Source of the DNA: Notospermus geniculatus
Taxonomy: Eukaryota; Nemertea; Pilidiophora; Heteronemertea; Lineidae
Assembly (NCBI GenBank): GCA_002633025.1
Contig: NMRB01000731.1
Span: 228,690-292,689, forward strand
DNA: 64,000 bases
Direction: 5' to 3'
The translations under genes and the position numbers were made by a program. The notes below the pieces were generated by a model. That model had not been told where the DNA came from and did no database searches. It was given only the letters and a program-made list of their open reading frames with translations. Shown here one piece after another: positions 11,398 through 23,389 of the stretch (within the stretch, counting starts at the first letter, position 1; the number at the start of each line of letters is the position of its first letter).

Positions 11398-12540
11398 ATG
11401 GAAGAACGTTGTCCGTACAGTTTTCCTGGGAGTGCCCCAGGCTCGTGTCTCGGCAATTCGTCGGCGAGTGATATTGGCAACATTACTTTAGATCTTACTG
11501 GAATACTTGATCTTGGCTTTACTGTTGATACGAACAAACTAGAACTGGTGTCGAACTGTGGGTTTGTGACTGTAATATCAGTGCTAGGAATGATTGTGAA
11601 TCCAATATGTATCGTGGCTTTCTCCAGAGACAAAAGCAAACCACCCACAAATCTATTGCTGCAGATATTAGCAGCTGCTGACACCTTATTCCTCATAGCA
11701 AGTTTTGCTTCCAATTCCTTGCGATGTTTCTTGAAACACGATTGGAAAGTGCTATCGTACTCTGTGATAGGTACGTACGTCGAGGAGATAACGTACATCT
11801 TTCTGGAAGTTATGCGGGACTGTACCGTTTGGATCGTGGTTGTGGTGACGGCACATCGTTTCATGGCTGTCTACTCACCGTTCCGAGCCATTCATACGAA
11901 CAGACGAATGGTTGTGATAAGTACTGTGTCAGTGTGTATATACGTTCTTCTCTTTAACATGCCACGGATCTTCGAGCGTGAGATTCAGAAAGTAAAAGGT
12001 GTCAACGGGTCGACGACGGCCCGACGCCGCGGACGTCTTTCAAGGAGCGCAACGTACATAACAACCTACTTTATCATAGACTCAGTTTTAAATGTCTTAA
12101 TACCGATGTTATTGGTCACTGCGATGAATATGAGGATGATAAAGGTGCTTAGGGAGGCTTGGACGTCTCGCACAAGAATGGATTCAAACCGTAATCTCAA
12201 CAGCAGGCGTTCTGAACGTGATAGGAACAACCGGACGACATTGATGTTAGTAACAATCGCACTGGTGTTCGTTGTTTGTGAAATTCCGCAAGTCTGTTTC
12301 TTTTTGACTAAGGTTTCCATTGCATCCAGTTTGGATTCCATGTCTAACATGACGGTTAAACAACTAGAAATGATATTAGTGTTACATCACGTTTCAGTTA
12401 TTTTCCAGAACATAAATTCTCTCGCCAACTTTTTCATCTATTGCCTGATTGGGAAGTTATTCCGCCGGATATTGTGGAACTTGTTCCGGTCGTCCTCGGA
12501 AAAAGGGCGACAGTCCAAAGTCCGATCAACCGTTGTGTGA
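11398..12540 (+). CDS. Class A GPCR, FMRFamide receptor-like, atypical (no TM3-loop 2 cysteine pair)
   Basis: Seven-pass receptor of 380 residues. N-glycosylation sites NSS (20) and NIT (28) mark an extracellular N-terminus. Hydrophobic segments lie near 55-76, 85-108, 126-152, 171-190, 219-247, 281-304 and 329-350. The DRY position is H153-R154-F155, and NPxxY is NFFIY (344-348), followed by CLIGKLFRR, typical of FMRFamide-type receptors. Counting back from R154, position 3.25 is E129 rather than Cys, and loop 2 (about 191-218) has no Cys and carries an Arg-rich run (ARRRGRLSR). The third intracellular loop is basic and polar. The ATG at 11398 is the first Met in frame; the frame is open a little upstream, where a possible splice acceptor (TTTCACTCCAG) ends at 11371, so a leader exon may exist. 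The coding region appears intronless. GPCR assignment is firm; the subfamily is inferred from TM6-TM7 and helix-8 features. Confidence 0.87.
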   Translation: MEERCPYSFPGSAPGSCLGNSSASDIGNITLDLTGILDLGFTVDTNKLELVSNCGFVTVISVLGMIVNPICIVAFSRDKSKPPTNLLLQILAAADTLFLIASFASNSLRCFLKHDWKVLSYSVIGTYVEEITYIFLEVMRDCTVWIVVVVTAHRFMAVYSPFRAIHTNRRMVVISTVSVCIYVLLFNMPRIFEREIQKVKGVNGSTTARRRGRLSRSATYITTYFIIDSVLNVLIPMLLVTAMNMRMIKVLREAWTSRTRMDSNRNLNSRRSERDRNNRTTLMLVTIALVFVVCEIPQVCFFLTKVSIASSLDSMSNMTVKQLEMILVLHHVSVIFQNINSLANFFIYCLIGKLFRRILWNLFRSSSEKGRQSKVRSTVV

Positions 12541-12818
12541 TAATCCTCTTGATCCGCGACAGATATGGGATGGCAAAATGTTTGTTTGATGAAATGCTGT
12601 CTTGTATATTAATTCGCAGGTTTAGCCTTCAATTTATCTTTCCTAGCACTAGACACATTTATTAATGTTCCAGATACCAGTGATAACTAACATGGTGACG
12701 GAGCCTTCCCGTGGTACTAAAACCCGGATTGTGATAAAAGCCGCCAGTGAGCATCAAATGCACCACCGCGGAGTAAGGTTTTGGCTGCACCAAAAAAACA
12801 CTCTCATTCACCATAGAG

Positions 12819-13110
12819 ACAGGTCGTATGAAAATTTGCAAATTTTCGGCCCTGAAAAGGACCTTCTTCAGGCACGATCAGGAACAACGATTTCCAGAAT
12901 ATGAGATACACATATGCACATATGTGCATCAGAATCTATATACAAAAGTAGGAACAGGCCATAAATTGCTTTTGTATATTTAGAGGACTTCCTCTAGATT
13001 CTGATTCGCATAAATGTGTACATGTATCATCTTCTGGAAGGTTGTTTTTAGAGATCTTGCCTGAAGGCCCTTTTCAGGGCCGAAAGTTTGCAAAATTTTC
13101 ATACGACCGT
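12819..13110. repeat. Fold-back repeat, diverged relative of the GACCCC hairpin family
   Basis: Arms GGTCGTATGAAAATTTGCAA and the inverse at about 13090-13110 enclose CTGAAG…TTTTCAGGGCCGAAA hairpins in inverted orientation. It lies 280 bp after the second GPCR. No ORF of note. Confidence 0.6.
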
Positions 13111-13477
13111 CTTTATATTTGTAAATGTGTGGTATTGTCAAGTGCATATTCAGCGAATGGTTCTGCAGGATTTCTACATGTACTTGGAACACTGCTGCTT
13201 TTTAAAGATAATGTAAAGTGCTTTTCAAAATGTCCAGCCATTTTTGCACTCATTTTACCTTGCAATGGAACCTTACCACAAACCACAAATTGGCCACTTA
13301 CCTGTGCATGTCGATTAACGGTTGACCGACTTCTAATACGACATTGTTCAGGTCTATACTCTGATTCAAGATAATCATGCAATCATGCACACGTAACTGG
13401 CCAATTTGTGGTTTGTGGTTAGGTTCCATTGCAAGGTAAAATGAGTGCAAAAATGACTGGACATTCTGAAAAGCACT

Positions 13478-13664
13478 TTATCACGGGTCTTTTTTGTCTG
13501 ATGAGTAATTTCTTGGTGGCATGCCCCTCTAGGAATTCTTTTGATGCCGAAAGTTTTTAATTTGGTGGGTTGGCATATCCCAAAATTCCAAAATACATGT
13601 AACATAATGTAAACAGCCATGTTAATTGAATGTAAACATTGAAGTCATGATACATTATCTTTAA
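13478..13664. mobile_element. Truncated TTAA-flanked MITE
   Basis: The right part (GAGTAATTTCTTGGTGGCAT … GTCATGATACATTATCTTTAA) matches the right parts of 21339-21594, 49144-49439 and 53965-54226. The left end is lost. Confidence 0.65.
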
Positions 13665-13812
13665 TTTCTCTAATTTACGGTCATTAGATCCCTCTTAAGT
13701 GTAGCACCTTCACTTATGCGCAGCGTCAAAGAGTTAACTAATCGAGGACCTCTGTGTATTCGGCAACCATCCACAGTGGGTGCAGTACAGCATTTTATGA
13801 AGGTGAATTCAT

Positions 13813-14193
13813 AAGCCGTGGTTACACTACATAAAATCCCCGGGTTTTTTGCTGTCACACCTATGAATTGCCGGGCTTCAAGAAACCCGTGTCTGAAAAA
13901 CACGGGTTTTTGAGACACGGCAAGCTCGCCGTGCTTTTCGAAATCCCCGTGTGTTCGTTAGTTCTTAGCACGGCTACAGATGGCGCAACCGTTAAGTGAC
14001 GTCGTTTTCGCGCCTCCAACAATGTGTGCCAATACAGAAATGACCGAAGATTCAGTGCATGGAGCGCCACATGTCGCCGGGCTACTCAATGGGGTACCGG
14101 CAATACAAAAGGCGGGGCTTTTCATACATACGGGTTTGACACGGGTCTGGAAAAACACGGGTAGGCCAATTTCCAACAGGTGTAACCGTAGCT
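13813..14193. mobile_element. MITE with GTGGTTACACTACAT end
   Basis: AGCCGTGGTTACACTACATA at the left and AACAGGTGTAACCGTAGCT at the right. The interior has many CACGGGTTT and CCCGTGT palindromes. It is a homologue, in reverse orientation, of 14549-15050 and 55811-56187. Confidence 0.7.
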
Positions 14194-14548
14194 TGGGGAC
14201 CCTAGCGCACTGCCTCAATAGAGGCCTTGCAATGACGTCATCCTGGCGGCCATGCTGAGGGGCAAGTGGGCAGAGGTGTGAGCTGACCGTGGCGTGGCCT
14301 GCGTGAAGTGCGCGACGCCAGTGTTTGACGTAACGTCATTGGGACATTTCGCTGCGCCTCTGCGGTATGGCGGCTTGTGACGTCATTTGCAAGGCCATGT
14401 AGGTGTCACTAGTGGTAAAAACTATTGAAAAAAAAATGACACCCCGGTCCTGATCAGTTTCCCACACAAAAGGCGTCCAGTGTATAGGACCGGGTTTCGG
14501 TGTGCTGCCCTATCGTAGCTACATGTAGGATCCCCATTATACATGTAA
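14194..14548. repeat. Repeat shared (inverted) with 45.50-45.66 kb
   Basis: CAGTTTCCCACACAAAAG, CCGGGTTTCGGTGTGCTG and ACCCTAGCGCACTGCCTC recur inverted beside the transposase fragment at 45.6 kb. It also has inverted GGCCTTGCAAATGACGTCA arms (14224, 14373). It is probably the end of the same transposon family. Confidence 0.55.
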
Positions 14549-15050
14549 GCTAAGGTTACACCTGTTGAAAATACATGTATCCGTGTTTTCCCAGACACGT
14601 GTCAAACCCGTGTGTACGAAAATCCCGGCGAGAGGTCACACTACTACGTTGTAGTTAAGTAGCCCGGCGACAGTTGCGCTGCATGTATTGACTCTTCGCT
14701 CATTTCTGTATTGGTACACATTAGTGAGGTTTCGCAAGCGCCCGGTTAGGCCCTACGACGACGTTTATCTATTGTGTGGGTATACCCAAACAATAGATAA
14801 ACGTCGTCGTATGGCCTAACCGGGCGCTTGCGAAACCTCACTATTGTTGGCGCGAAAACGACGTCACTTAATGGCTGCGCCATCTGTAGCCGTGCGAAGA
14901 ACTAACGTAAACACGGGGGTTTCGAAAAGCACGGCGAGCTTGCCGTGTCTCAAAAACCCGTGTTTTTCAGACACGGGTTTCTCGTAGCCCGGCAATCCAC
15001 AGGTGTGACCGCAAAAAACCGGGGATTTTATGTTGTGTAACCACGGCTAT
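14549..15050. mobile_element. MITE with GTGGTTACACTACAT end, containing a nested hairpin MITE
   Basis: Left AGGTTACACCTGTTGAAAAT, right TTATGTTGTGTAACCACGGC. The body is 14549-14721 plus 14844-15050, interrupted by the perfect hairpin at 14722-14843; the uninterrupted homologue is 55811-56187. Confidence 0.72.
14722..14843. mobile_element. Hairpin MITE, TAGTGAGGTTTCGCAA ends
   Basis: A near-perfect palindrome of 122 bp, from TAGTGAGGTTTCGCAAGCGC to its inverse, with TA at both ends. Inserted into the MITE at 14549-15050. Confidence 0.85.
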
Positions 15051-16120
15051 ACACTCAGGCTGTCTACCAACACAACCGGGTGAAATCTTACTCTCAGTTT
15101 CTTAACTGATAATGTTAGATATTCGTGTGCAGTGTTATTCATTTTTTAAATTCCTTATGTAATCTAACAGTATTGATGCCTTTCTTAACACACTCACAAC
15201 TGTGCCTGATTATGGTTGTTTCTATATTCTTTGAATGTTGATCAAATAAAAGGACGTGAAACCTTGCAAAATATAGCAATTATATCGTGCATTCATTAAA
15301 CATCAACTTGTTCCTCCTAAAGATTTTTTGAACCTGAAAATGCTAAAATGTCTGTGGCTTCTATGTCTTGAAATAGCTCCACGATTTTCTAAAAATAACA
15401 TTTTTAGCAGAATTAGTCTGGATTGAGGGAAAATAGGGTCAACTAGTGACACACCCCTCAAATCATTTGCGGTGGGGGTGTACCCCCTCCTCGTCTGGAG
15501 GAAACCCCGGTTGATTTTGTGCCATGCAATTTTACATACATTGTATTTCAAATACTTCATCCTGTTGATCAACGGAACCGGAAACTGTATAGACTGGTCC
15601 CCTGTCATCGAGCCGCTCCGCTAATACGAGGACAGGGACCAGTCTAGGTAAAGTGAGGGTGGTGCAATTCGCGGCGGGTTTGTCCGGTACTGATACCTCG
15701 ACAGTTTCGCGGTCGCAATTTTTCTCCGCGAACTTCAGTTTCCCCATGCCGTCACGTTCGCTCAATAATGTCTAAATTGAGCTAAAAGTGCCATATTTTT
15801 CGCTTTACTCTCGATTCGCTATTTGAAAAAGAACTAATTGAAATTATCATCTATTTGCATCAAAGAGTTTTAGAAAATACGTTTTTTCACATTCGTCGCC
15901 TTCGAAGTTCATTTTAAGTTAATAGTCTCATATTACCCCTGTTGCACGGTTGAAAATAAAATCGCGATGCGCATGGATTTAATATAAATCAAATTAGGAT
16001 TTAATATCACACGCGGGTACTTTTTTGCTCATTACCTTTGACTTGATCACACCTCCTAGATAATAGGAAAACCTTTTTCTGCGCGTCTTTTTTTCATTCA
16101 CCACACGGAAAGTCCTCAGA
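15051..16120. other. No gene recognised
   Basis: AT-rich sequence with short ORFs that lack recognisable domains; a short inverted pair around 15590-15650 (GACTGGTCCC and inverse). Nothing further supportable. Confidence 0.4.
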
Positions 16121-16584
16121 AGGGCCGTTTAGATGACATGCAAAATTCCACATGCGATCCGATCGAATCCGAATGTGGTTCAAAACTCTTTTGCGTGTAA
16201 ACGCTACCCAATGTGGTCCAATGCCACAGTGGTCGAATCAGGATTTATAAATGGACCACCGATTTTGCTGGTCCCGAACCCGCATTGGACCACATTGGAC
16301 CACTACGACCAGATTAAAATTCTCGTCTAAACGCAAATGACACCCGAATCCGGCATTCATCCTACCTGAGCGCATGCGCATTGATGTGGTTTTTCTACCT
16401 CCACTGACCGCACTCGCTGTGGAGAGTTCCACGAATAAGGTAGGCTAATTTGAAGTCAGAATGTGACCAGATTAACATGCGTTTGTAAACGCTACCCGAA
16501 AACTTGGAACACATCCGGTTCAGAATGCGGGTCGATCGGATCGAATCTGAATGTGGTTTTTTGGCTTGTCGTTTAAACGTTCCT
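16121..16584. mobile_element. Long-TIR MITE
   Basis: GGGCCGTTTAGATGACATGC and GATCCGATCGAATCCGAATG at the left are inverted at the right (GATCGGATCGAATCTGAATG, GTCGTTTAAACGTTCCT). No coding capacity. Confidence 0.7.
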
Positions 16585-16829
16585 AGAGTTTACGTCTGTG
16601 GTGGATACCAATATAGTACCATTGGTTGGTGTCATTATTTGTTATCAGCCTTGACAGTCGACGTACAATGTACACAATGATTTATTTGAAGATGAATAGA
16701 CAAACAGGGGATTTGTTTTTATGCAGACGTCGATAGCAAATCTTATGAGAGCGAAGGAGACCATCGGCATTCTGATCTGTCACCCAGGTTACAAGATGGC
16801 TTTCTGTGATGGGATGAACTATTACTCTC

Positions 16830-17249
16830 CATTCCAGTTCCGATTGGCGCGAGGTTTATCAACGATAGCTCCGCAACGGCTGGGCCGATTTTGATGATAC
16901 GTCAATCGACTTGTCTTTCTTGGCGGTACAGCCATCATCACTGTCATTTTCCCGAAAAACGTGACAGAAAAAAGTTCTTTCACAAATCACAATTCGTGTT
17001 TACGGCCGAAATGGCGGCCATTTTGAAATGACGCAATGCATCGTGCACGTGTAAACTGCACTGAACAGCACAGCGAAATGAAATAGGTTTTGAGAAAGGG
17101 ATCCGTTATGCAGGCCTTACGCGAAAAATGAAGATAGCAGAAAGATACCGGCAAGAAAGACAAGTTAATTGATGTATGGTATGTTGAATTTGACCCAGCC
17201 GTTGCAGAGATATCGGCTGAAAACCTCGCGCTACTGGGATTTGGAATGA
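16830..17249. mobile_element. MITE with CATTCCA ends
   Basis: CATTCCAGTTCCGATTGGCG, GCGCGAGGTTT and CCGCAACGGCTGGGCC at the left are inverted at 17190-17249 (GCCGTTGCAGAGATATCGGC, AACCTCGCGC, TTTGGAATG). Confidence 0.65.
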
Positions 17250-19670
17250 ACTGTAGACGTCATCCTTTGTTTTTCCAACCAATCATTCTCGTCCTCCTTA
17301 TGGGTGCCCAAAGCATTTCTTTTATCTGGCGGAAAGCGGGGTGACTATCATTTGTTTGATACGATAATTGCACGATAATTGCATGTCGGGATGAATATTG
17401 ACAATAAATATTGGCCCAGGACATGTCCAGCCATGCTGACAGAAGCTGGGTCAATCAAACCCGTGTTGTTAGTTATGGTATCAGATCATAGTCGGTAAAC
17501 ACTCGTCCCCACTGTTCAGTTGGCCATAGGTATAGATCAGTTTCGCCAGCACCATCTTCTTGCCAATAACCAGGTCATCGCCATGGGAATGCCAGGAAAC
17601 TTGCACATGCGCAGATAGGATGTCAACATGGAAGCGTGTTGTTTTCATGGATCGTCGGTCATAAAACATCAAGTTTTTCACGATACCGGTATCTGACTTG
17701 ATCTTCATGATTAATGAATCGAAATAGTTACTCATGATCAGAGAAAACGAGTTCGGGCCAAAAACTAAAATTTATAATGATTAATCACTAAATGCAAAAA
17801 TACTGCGCAGCTGAAAACTCCCCGAAGTTTTCATTGATTTTAACGTTAAGACACAACTTACATCCGGGTACTCCATCCCGCAGTGGGGGCCGCATGCGGG
17901 AGATACTAGAAATTCCCATGACGTTGACCTAATTTTGGCAAGATGGCCGCTAACACTATAATAATAATACTAATAATAAAACTGCATTAGCACCGCTTAA
18001 AAATTAATTGCCAGCGGCACTTTACAAAGACATGTATAACATTACAAGATAAAACAATTATGTGAAAGCAGCAATAAAAAGGTGGCTTGATTGGCGCCAA
18101 AAGTACATGTAAAGGGTCGTCAATAGACGGCGCTATTTGACAAGCGATCCAATCATAAGCCGTCATTATAACTTTAACCGAAGCCACCGTAATGCACTTT
18201 CTGATTGGCTGAGATACTTATGTGCTCAACATGTGCACTGTATATTCATACTCGCTGCAGATTCCAAGCGGGGTTTCCCCGAATCGGACAGCTATCGCCA
18301 TCTATTAGTCCTACTTTGAGGATGGCATCAACTGAAGCAGTTTCATAGCGTAAACTACCGGTACCTGCGGGCACTCATTCCCCTGACGTATTCCCAGTAT
18401 CAAATTATAGTGCTGCTCTGACGGCTTACCCATCAGAATTATTTATTTATCGCATATGAAATTCTCGACACAAAATGTTTGTTTTGAGAGTCAAGTACAT
18501 GTAATAGGAAGGTTTTATGCGAAAATCCAACTTTACTCATCAAATAGCAAGTAAATTGGTATAAATAATAAATGCTAATGACATTTATTCTCTTTTAAAG
18601 TCACTCTGCGAAGGAAAACACACGTCAGGACATATGTACATGTAGCACAATTTATCACAAATAAATTATTTATGCAGGGGTTAATGTAAACCCGGTACCC
18701 CTCCCCGTGCAGTGTTACCACTAAATTAGTGACGAATGGGTGTCGAGTTCTGAGCGTTCCATTTTTTCTTATCGTCGACGTCGTATTCCTGTCGATAAAA
18801 AAAGGTGATATAGAATTCCTGGTGATTACTGTTTTTCATAATTTTTAATAGAAATGACTGCAGCTAGGTGAAAATAGGAAAATGAAAAAATTAAATAAAT
18901 TTTTATTTTTCGCGGTTTTCGCGAGCCCGCCGCTCCAAAAACTCGCCAAACTGGAAAAAAAATATTTAAAAAAACATTTTATTTTTATCCCGCTGCCCGC
19001 CGCTCAGGAGGCCGAGATCGAAAATACATTTTTTAAAAAAAATATGACTTTTGTAAGATTTACCGTCCGATGGACATGATCGATATGCGGTTGTCTCTGA
19101 CACTGATATGCCAACAGCCTCGCGTAGGAAACCCGTTTCTATTTCATGTTCGTGTATGTAGGCCTACAGTACAGTACTGTAGAGAACCCGGCTCTGACTT
19201 GCTCTGGGCTGTATGGCGTGGTTCATGGTGACTAGTCACCTCGGACCGATATTTGAGCGTGCCTGCACGCAAATAGGCCTAAGCGATGACACTAAATTGG
19301 TGACTTGATCAACAAAGACGTATATGGCTGTTTATTAGAAAAATTCAAGGTTCTGTGGACGATAATGTTGTGATACAAAGTAACTGCCTCGGGACACGCC
19401 AGTCGACGCTCGTCGTTCAAGCTTCGGTTTAAATGGTATTCCCCCACCTCCACATCCCTGCAGTCAGATGAAAACAACAACAACACCACCAACACCAGAG
19501 AAAGGTGACCCTTTATATTTTTGGAATCAAATTTTATTTTTTCTTTTCCTCCGCTATTCAGTGGCCTTCGATAACTTTCGAGAAATCAAAAAATGAAATT
19601 TTATTTTATTTTTTTCGCTCTCCTCTAAACAAAGTTCGCGAAACAAGGAGTAAACAAGATGACATTGTAA
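17250..19670. other. Gene-poor stretch
   Basis: No exon was supported. It contains A/T tracts and a low-complexity stretch (18880-19060) whose ORF is Lys/Phe-rich by composition only. Confidence 0.4.
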
Positions 19671-19732
19671 ATGTCGTATGGTTCCCGATGTACAGGTTCT
19701 TCTACACGACTGGTACACTGATAGAGATCAAG

Positions 19733-19945
19733 ATATGATGATATGATATGATATACATGACATGACATGACATGACATGACAGGACATGACATGATGTAT
19801 GACATGATATATGACATGATATATGACATGATATATGACATGATATGACATGATATGATATGATATGATATGATATGATATGATATGATATGATATGATA
19901 TGATATGATATGACATGACATATGATATGATATATGACATGAACT
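19733..19945. repeat. Microsatellite (ATATG/ACATG)n
   Basis: Pentamer-based array with alternating blocks of ATGAC and ATGAT units; long ORFs here are artefacts of the repeat. Confidence 0.95.
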
Positions 19946-19975
19946 TGATCTCATGCCAATAACTCATCCCATGGT

Positions 19976-20370
19976 TGACCTTGACCTTGACCTGGATATC
20001 TGATCATCAAGGTCATTGTATAATCGAAATGGACATTCTCAGTAACCTAAGTATGTCTGATATCATGCATCTAGCTCTATCACAGGCACAGATATTTCAG
20101 ATTATCAAGTTTGACCTTGACCTTGACCTCTGATTATCCAAGTCGTTGCATAATCGAAATCGGCATCATCAATAACCTAAGTATAGGTGATATCATGCCT
20201 CTATCTCTACCACAGGCAGAGATATTTCAAATTATCAAGTTTGACCTTGACCTTGACCTCTGATCATCGAGGTCGTTGCATAATCGAAATGGGCATCATC
20301 AATAACCTAAGTATGGGTGATATCATGCCTCTATCTCTACCACAGGCAGAGATATTTCAAATTATCAAGT
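19976..20370. repeat. Tandem repeat, about 131-bp unit, three copies
   Basis: Each unit has TGACCTTGACCTTGACCT, CATAATCGAAATGGGCATC-like, GATATCATGCCTCTATCTCT and CAGAGATATTTCAAATTATC. Units 2 and 3 are closest to each other. Confidence 0.88.
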
Positions 20371-21338
20371 TTGATATATCAAAATCTCATGATATTTCAA
20401 TCACCCAGACACGTGAGGGTGAGAATTTTAGCACAGTCCAGTCCTTTGATAAGCAGGCATGAACTAAGGCTTGTTTCATGTTGCTCAGTTGACAATATGG
20501 CAAGTTATCTCAAAATATCAAATTTGTGATATCGATATCACCACGACCCCTACATCTCAGATCAAAAGTAATCAGTCCATTCGATTCCTTGGGTATGAAA
20601 ACCTAAGGGTAGAACTTGTTTCTGTTGCTCTAGGTGCTAAAGGAGCCGAGTTATGACATCAGATAAAAGTGTGACGGACAAAATATCATGTCTGATATGT
20701 TGATTACATCATGATGGAGGCATCCAATGCTGAAAATGATCAGCTCATTGGATTGCCCAGGTTGACAAACCTAGGGGTAGGATGTGTTACCAGGACTGTA
20801 GCTGTTGAAGGAGATAAGATATGAAGGCGTGACAGACGGACACACACACAGACACACACACACACACACAGATACACACACAGACACCATGACCAAAAAC
20901 AATATGGTTCCCGATCTTGATGATCGGGAACCATAAAAATGTTGGCCTTACGTTTCAGAAAAATAATTTGTGGCATAAAATGGCCTGTAGTTAAATATGG
21001 AGGTGTTAAGGTTTGAAATTCAGTGTGTCATTAATAAATTGATGCAGCCAAAGCCTAAAATTATTGTTTTGCGTCAGGAAATGTGGATGACGTGTTGGGT
21101 TTTCTATGACGTTGTTACCACCGCCCCAGATGTCAACAATCACCTCTTTTCAATGGCTTTAAAGATGACGCAAAAGCTGCCATGTTGCATTAGTGAGCAA
21201 GACCCTAAAGATGTGGTTGGTCACAGCAAGTGATCGGTGCAGGACGAAGTTTTGCGGACCGCGTTATTTTGCAGGTGTACATGTAAGAGGTGCACATATC
21301 CCTAGCATTGATTACCAGCAGTATGGCGGCGGCCCATC

Positions 21339-21594
21339 TTAAAGATAATGTACCACGGGTATTTTCGCGGGCCACGAAAATCATTGTTTATTTACATTAT
21401 GTTTGTTTGTGTCCAGTCGTTCTTTGTCTTGTGAGTAATTTGTTGGTGGCCTGTCCCTCTAGAAATTCTTTTGATACCGAAATTATTCAATTTGGTGGGT
21501 TGCCATGTCCTAAAAGTCCAAAATAACATAATGTAAACATCCATGTTTACAAACATTAAATGTAAACAATGAAGTCATGATACATTATCTTTAA
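21339..21594. mobile_element. TTAA-flanked MITE (piggyBac-like)
   Basis: Starts TTAAAGATAATGTA and ends TACATTATCTTTAA, a perfect 14-bp inverted end including the TTAA target. Non-coding, 256 bp. Confidence 0.8.
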
Positions 21595-22558
21595 CCCACT
21601 CCATAACTGTACAATTCATCCTACACCCAAAATATAGTACAGGCCTACTCCACACCGCTACCTCCGCAACCTACGCCACACATCGGGCACCACACCCTGG
21701 TTCCGCTGCCTCTGGGTGAAATAGTGTCGAATCCGGACCGTCGAAAAATTTTCTAAGTGTCGATACGTGTCGAACGTAGTGTCGATGACCCTGNAACCTT
21801 CCTTTGTAGACACCTTCTGTAGGGAGAACACCCCTCGATAAGGACACCAAGTTCAGTCCTGAGAGGTCATTTATGGAAATGCCATCAAATACAATTAAGA
21901 ACAACACCTGTTAGTTCCAAGTATGTCCTTAATTATTGAGAGGTTCCACTGTATTGCGATCTGTGTAGCGGCCATCCATTGCATCCATAGAGCCCCGTCA
22001 ATTTCATTTGATGCCTGACTGAATGAATAATCAATAAGCAGCACATCAATTAATCCGAAGTCATTCGGTTATGAAATGGAACGCTTCCGAAATGCATTTC
22101 AAAATCAGAAAGTAAATTTCTGCTCAGTAAAGAATTCCTGCATGATGTCAGAATAATGACAAACGTGTGACTGCTTCTTTCACGTGGTTGTTGACAAGGA
22201 GTGAATTCGATACAGAGGGTTCCCATATCGTTCAAATTACTGTATTCTCGGGTTTAAACTACCAGTTCCAAAGATTCACGTTACCATACATTGTACATAC
22301 ATGAATTTATGAATGGTGTTCTGGTTTTGTGTCGTCTGCTGGTTTTTGGTTGTTTGCTCGCCATGCCCTCTTTTAAAGGGGCACAATACATGTACATGTA
22401 TTGCCACTTTTTGTCGACGGCGGTCGCCGCCGGCGGTGATTGCGTCATTCTTCAATACCGTATAGTAGTTTTGTCTTTCGCCCCAGCGTTGAAGAATACA
22501 TGTACATGTATATCATTACAATACAATGCATACGTGGATACACTAGGAACTAGAGTTA

Positions 22559-22903
22559 TGTGGGTGATCCACTGACTTTACGACGAGTTTACGATCAGTT
22601 TGCGACTACAGGTAGTACACGACGGAAGTCGTCAACGAAGTCGCGAACTGATCGTAAAGAAATGACGTGACTTTGAAGCTGATCCACCGAACCAAATCAA
22701 ATATGTTTGATCTCGTCGTAAACTCGTCGCAAACCAGTCGTCAACAGAGTTCAGTCGTGTCAGAACGAGTCGCAAACTCGTCGTGAACGAATCGTGAACG
22801 CTGATCCACTGATGACTTTTCGTCGTAAACTAGTCGCAAACGCGTCGTGAACTACTCGCAAACTGATCGTAAACTCGTCGTAAAGTCGGTGGATCACCCG
22901 CAT
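22559..22903. mobile_element. MITE of the GATCCAC family, long variant
   Basis: TGTGGGTGATCCACTGACTT and TACGACGAGTTTACGATCAG at the left are inverted at the right (CTGATCGTAAACTCGTCGTA, GGTGGATCACCCGCA). The interior holds many CGTCGTAAAC/TAGTCGCAAAC words in both orientations. Confidence 0.8.
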
Positions 22904-23006
22904 CCCCCTACTATATAAAGGAGAGCTCTGAGCTTTCAAGTTACTACTTCTGCCATCTATCCAGACAATTTATAACTAGGCGTATGCATGGCGTGCATGG
23001 GCCTAA

Positions 23007-23100
23007 AATAGGGAGGTTTAGAAATCAAACAATCAAAACGACCTACTCACACAGGCCAAAAAAAGGGAGGTTTAGAAATCAAACAATCAAAATGACCATC
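23007..23100. repeat. Two direct half-copies of a GGGAGGTTT element
   Basis: GGGAGGTTTAGAAATCAAAC followed by AATCAAAA occurs twice, 56 bp apart, in the same orientation. Likely remnants or solo ends of the TAGGGAGGTTT group. Confidence 0.6.
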
Positions 23101-23240
23101 AACCGAATCTAGGCTATATAAAAACGGTCAAACAAATACCCGCAGGCTGTGACACTGCATCCCTTATATGCCTCGCGCAGCGAGGCTTCAGGGCTCGTTA
23201 CTCAAAATGGGACGAGATTGATAAGCGGGCAGTTTAACAA

Positions 23241-23385
23241 CATTGGAGAGGTTGAGATCGGAGACTTATCATGGATCCTTATGCATGTTATACGTATACG
23301 GATCAAAATTTGTCCTCGTTGTACAAAATTCTATCCGTATACGTTAAGGATCCGTGATACGTCGCTGATCTCAACCTCCCTATTG
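23241..23385. mobile_element. Hairpin MITE, TAGGGAGGTTGAGATC ends
   Basis: GAGAGGTTGAGATCGGAGAC and ATGGATCCTTA at the left are inverted at the right (AAGGATCCGTGATACGTCGC, GATCTCAACCTCCCTA). About 145 bp. Confidence 0.7.
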
Positions 23386-23389
23386 TCAA

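Larger units (their letters stand above)
19678..20935. mobile_element. Composite element with microsatellite and 131-bp tandem repeats
   Basis: Bounded by TATGGTTCCCGATGTACAGG at the left and a GGTTCCCGATC/GATCGGGAACC palindrome at the right. The order inside is an ATGATATG/ATGACATG satellite (19733-19945), about three copies of a 131-bp unit (from 19976 to about 20370; unit word TTGACCTTGACCTTGACCTC), a unique part, and a CA-rich microsatellite (20836-20885). Confidence 0.6.

Noticed and set aside
14722-14843. Perfect hairpin considered as a microRNA precursor
   Set aside because: Its termini match other MITEs in the window and it is inserted in another element; transposon hairpin is the better explanation.
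19625-19967. Long minus-strand ORFs coding for HIISYHIISYH-type peptides
   Set aside because: Produced by the ATGATATG microsatellite; not a gene.
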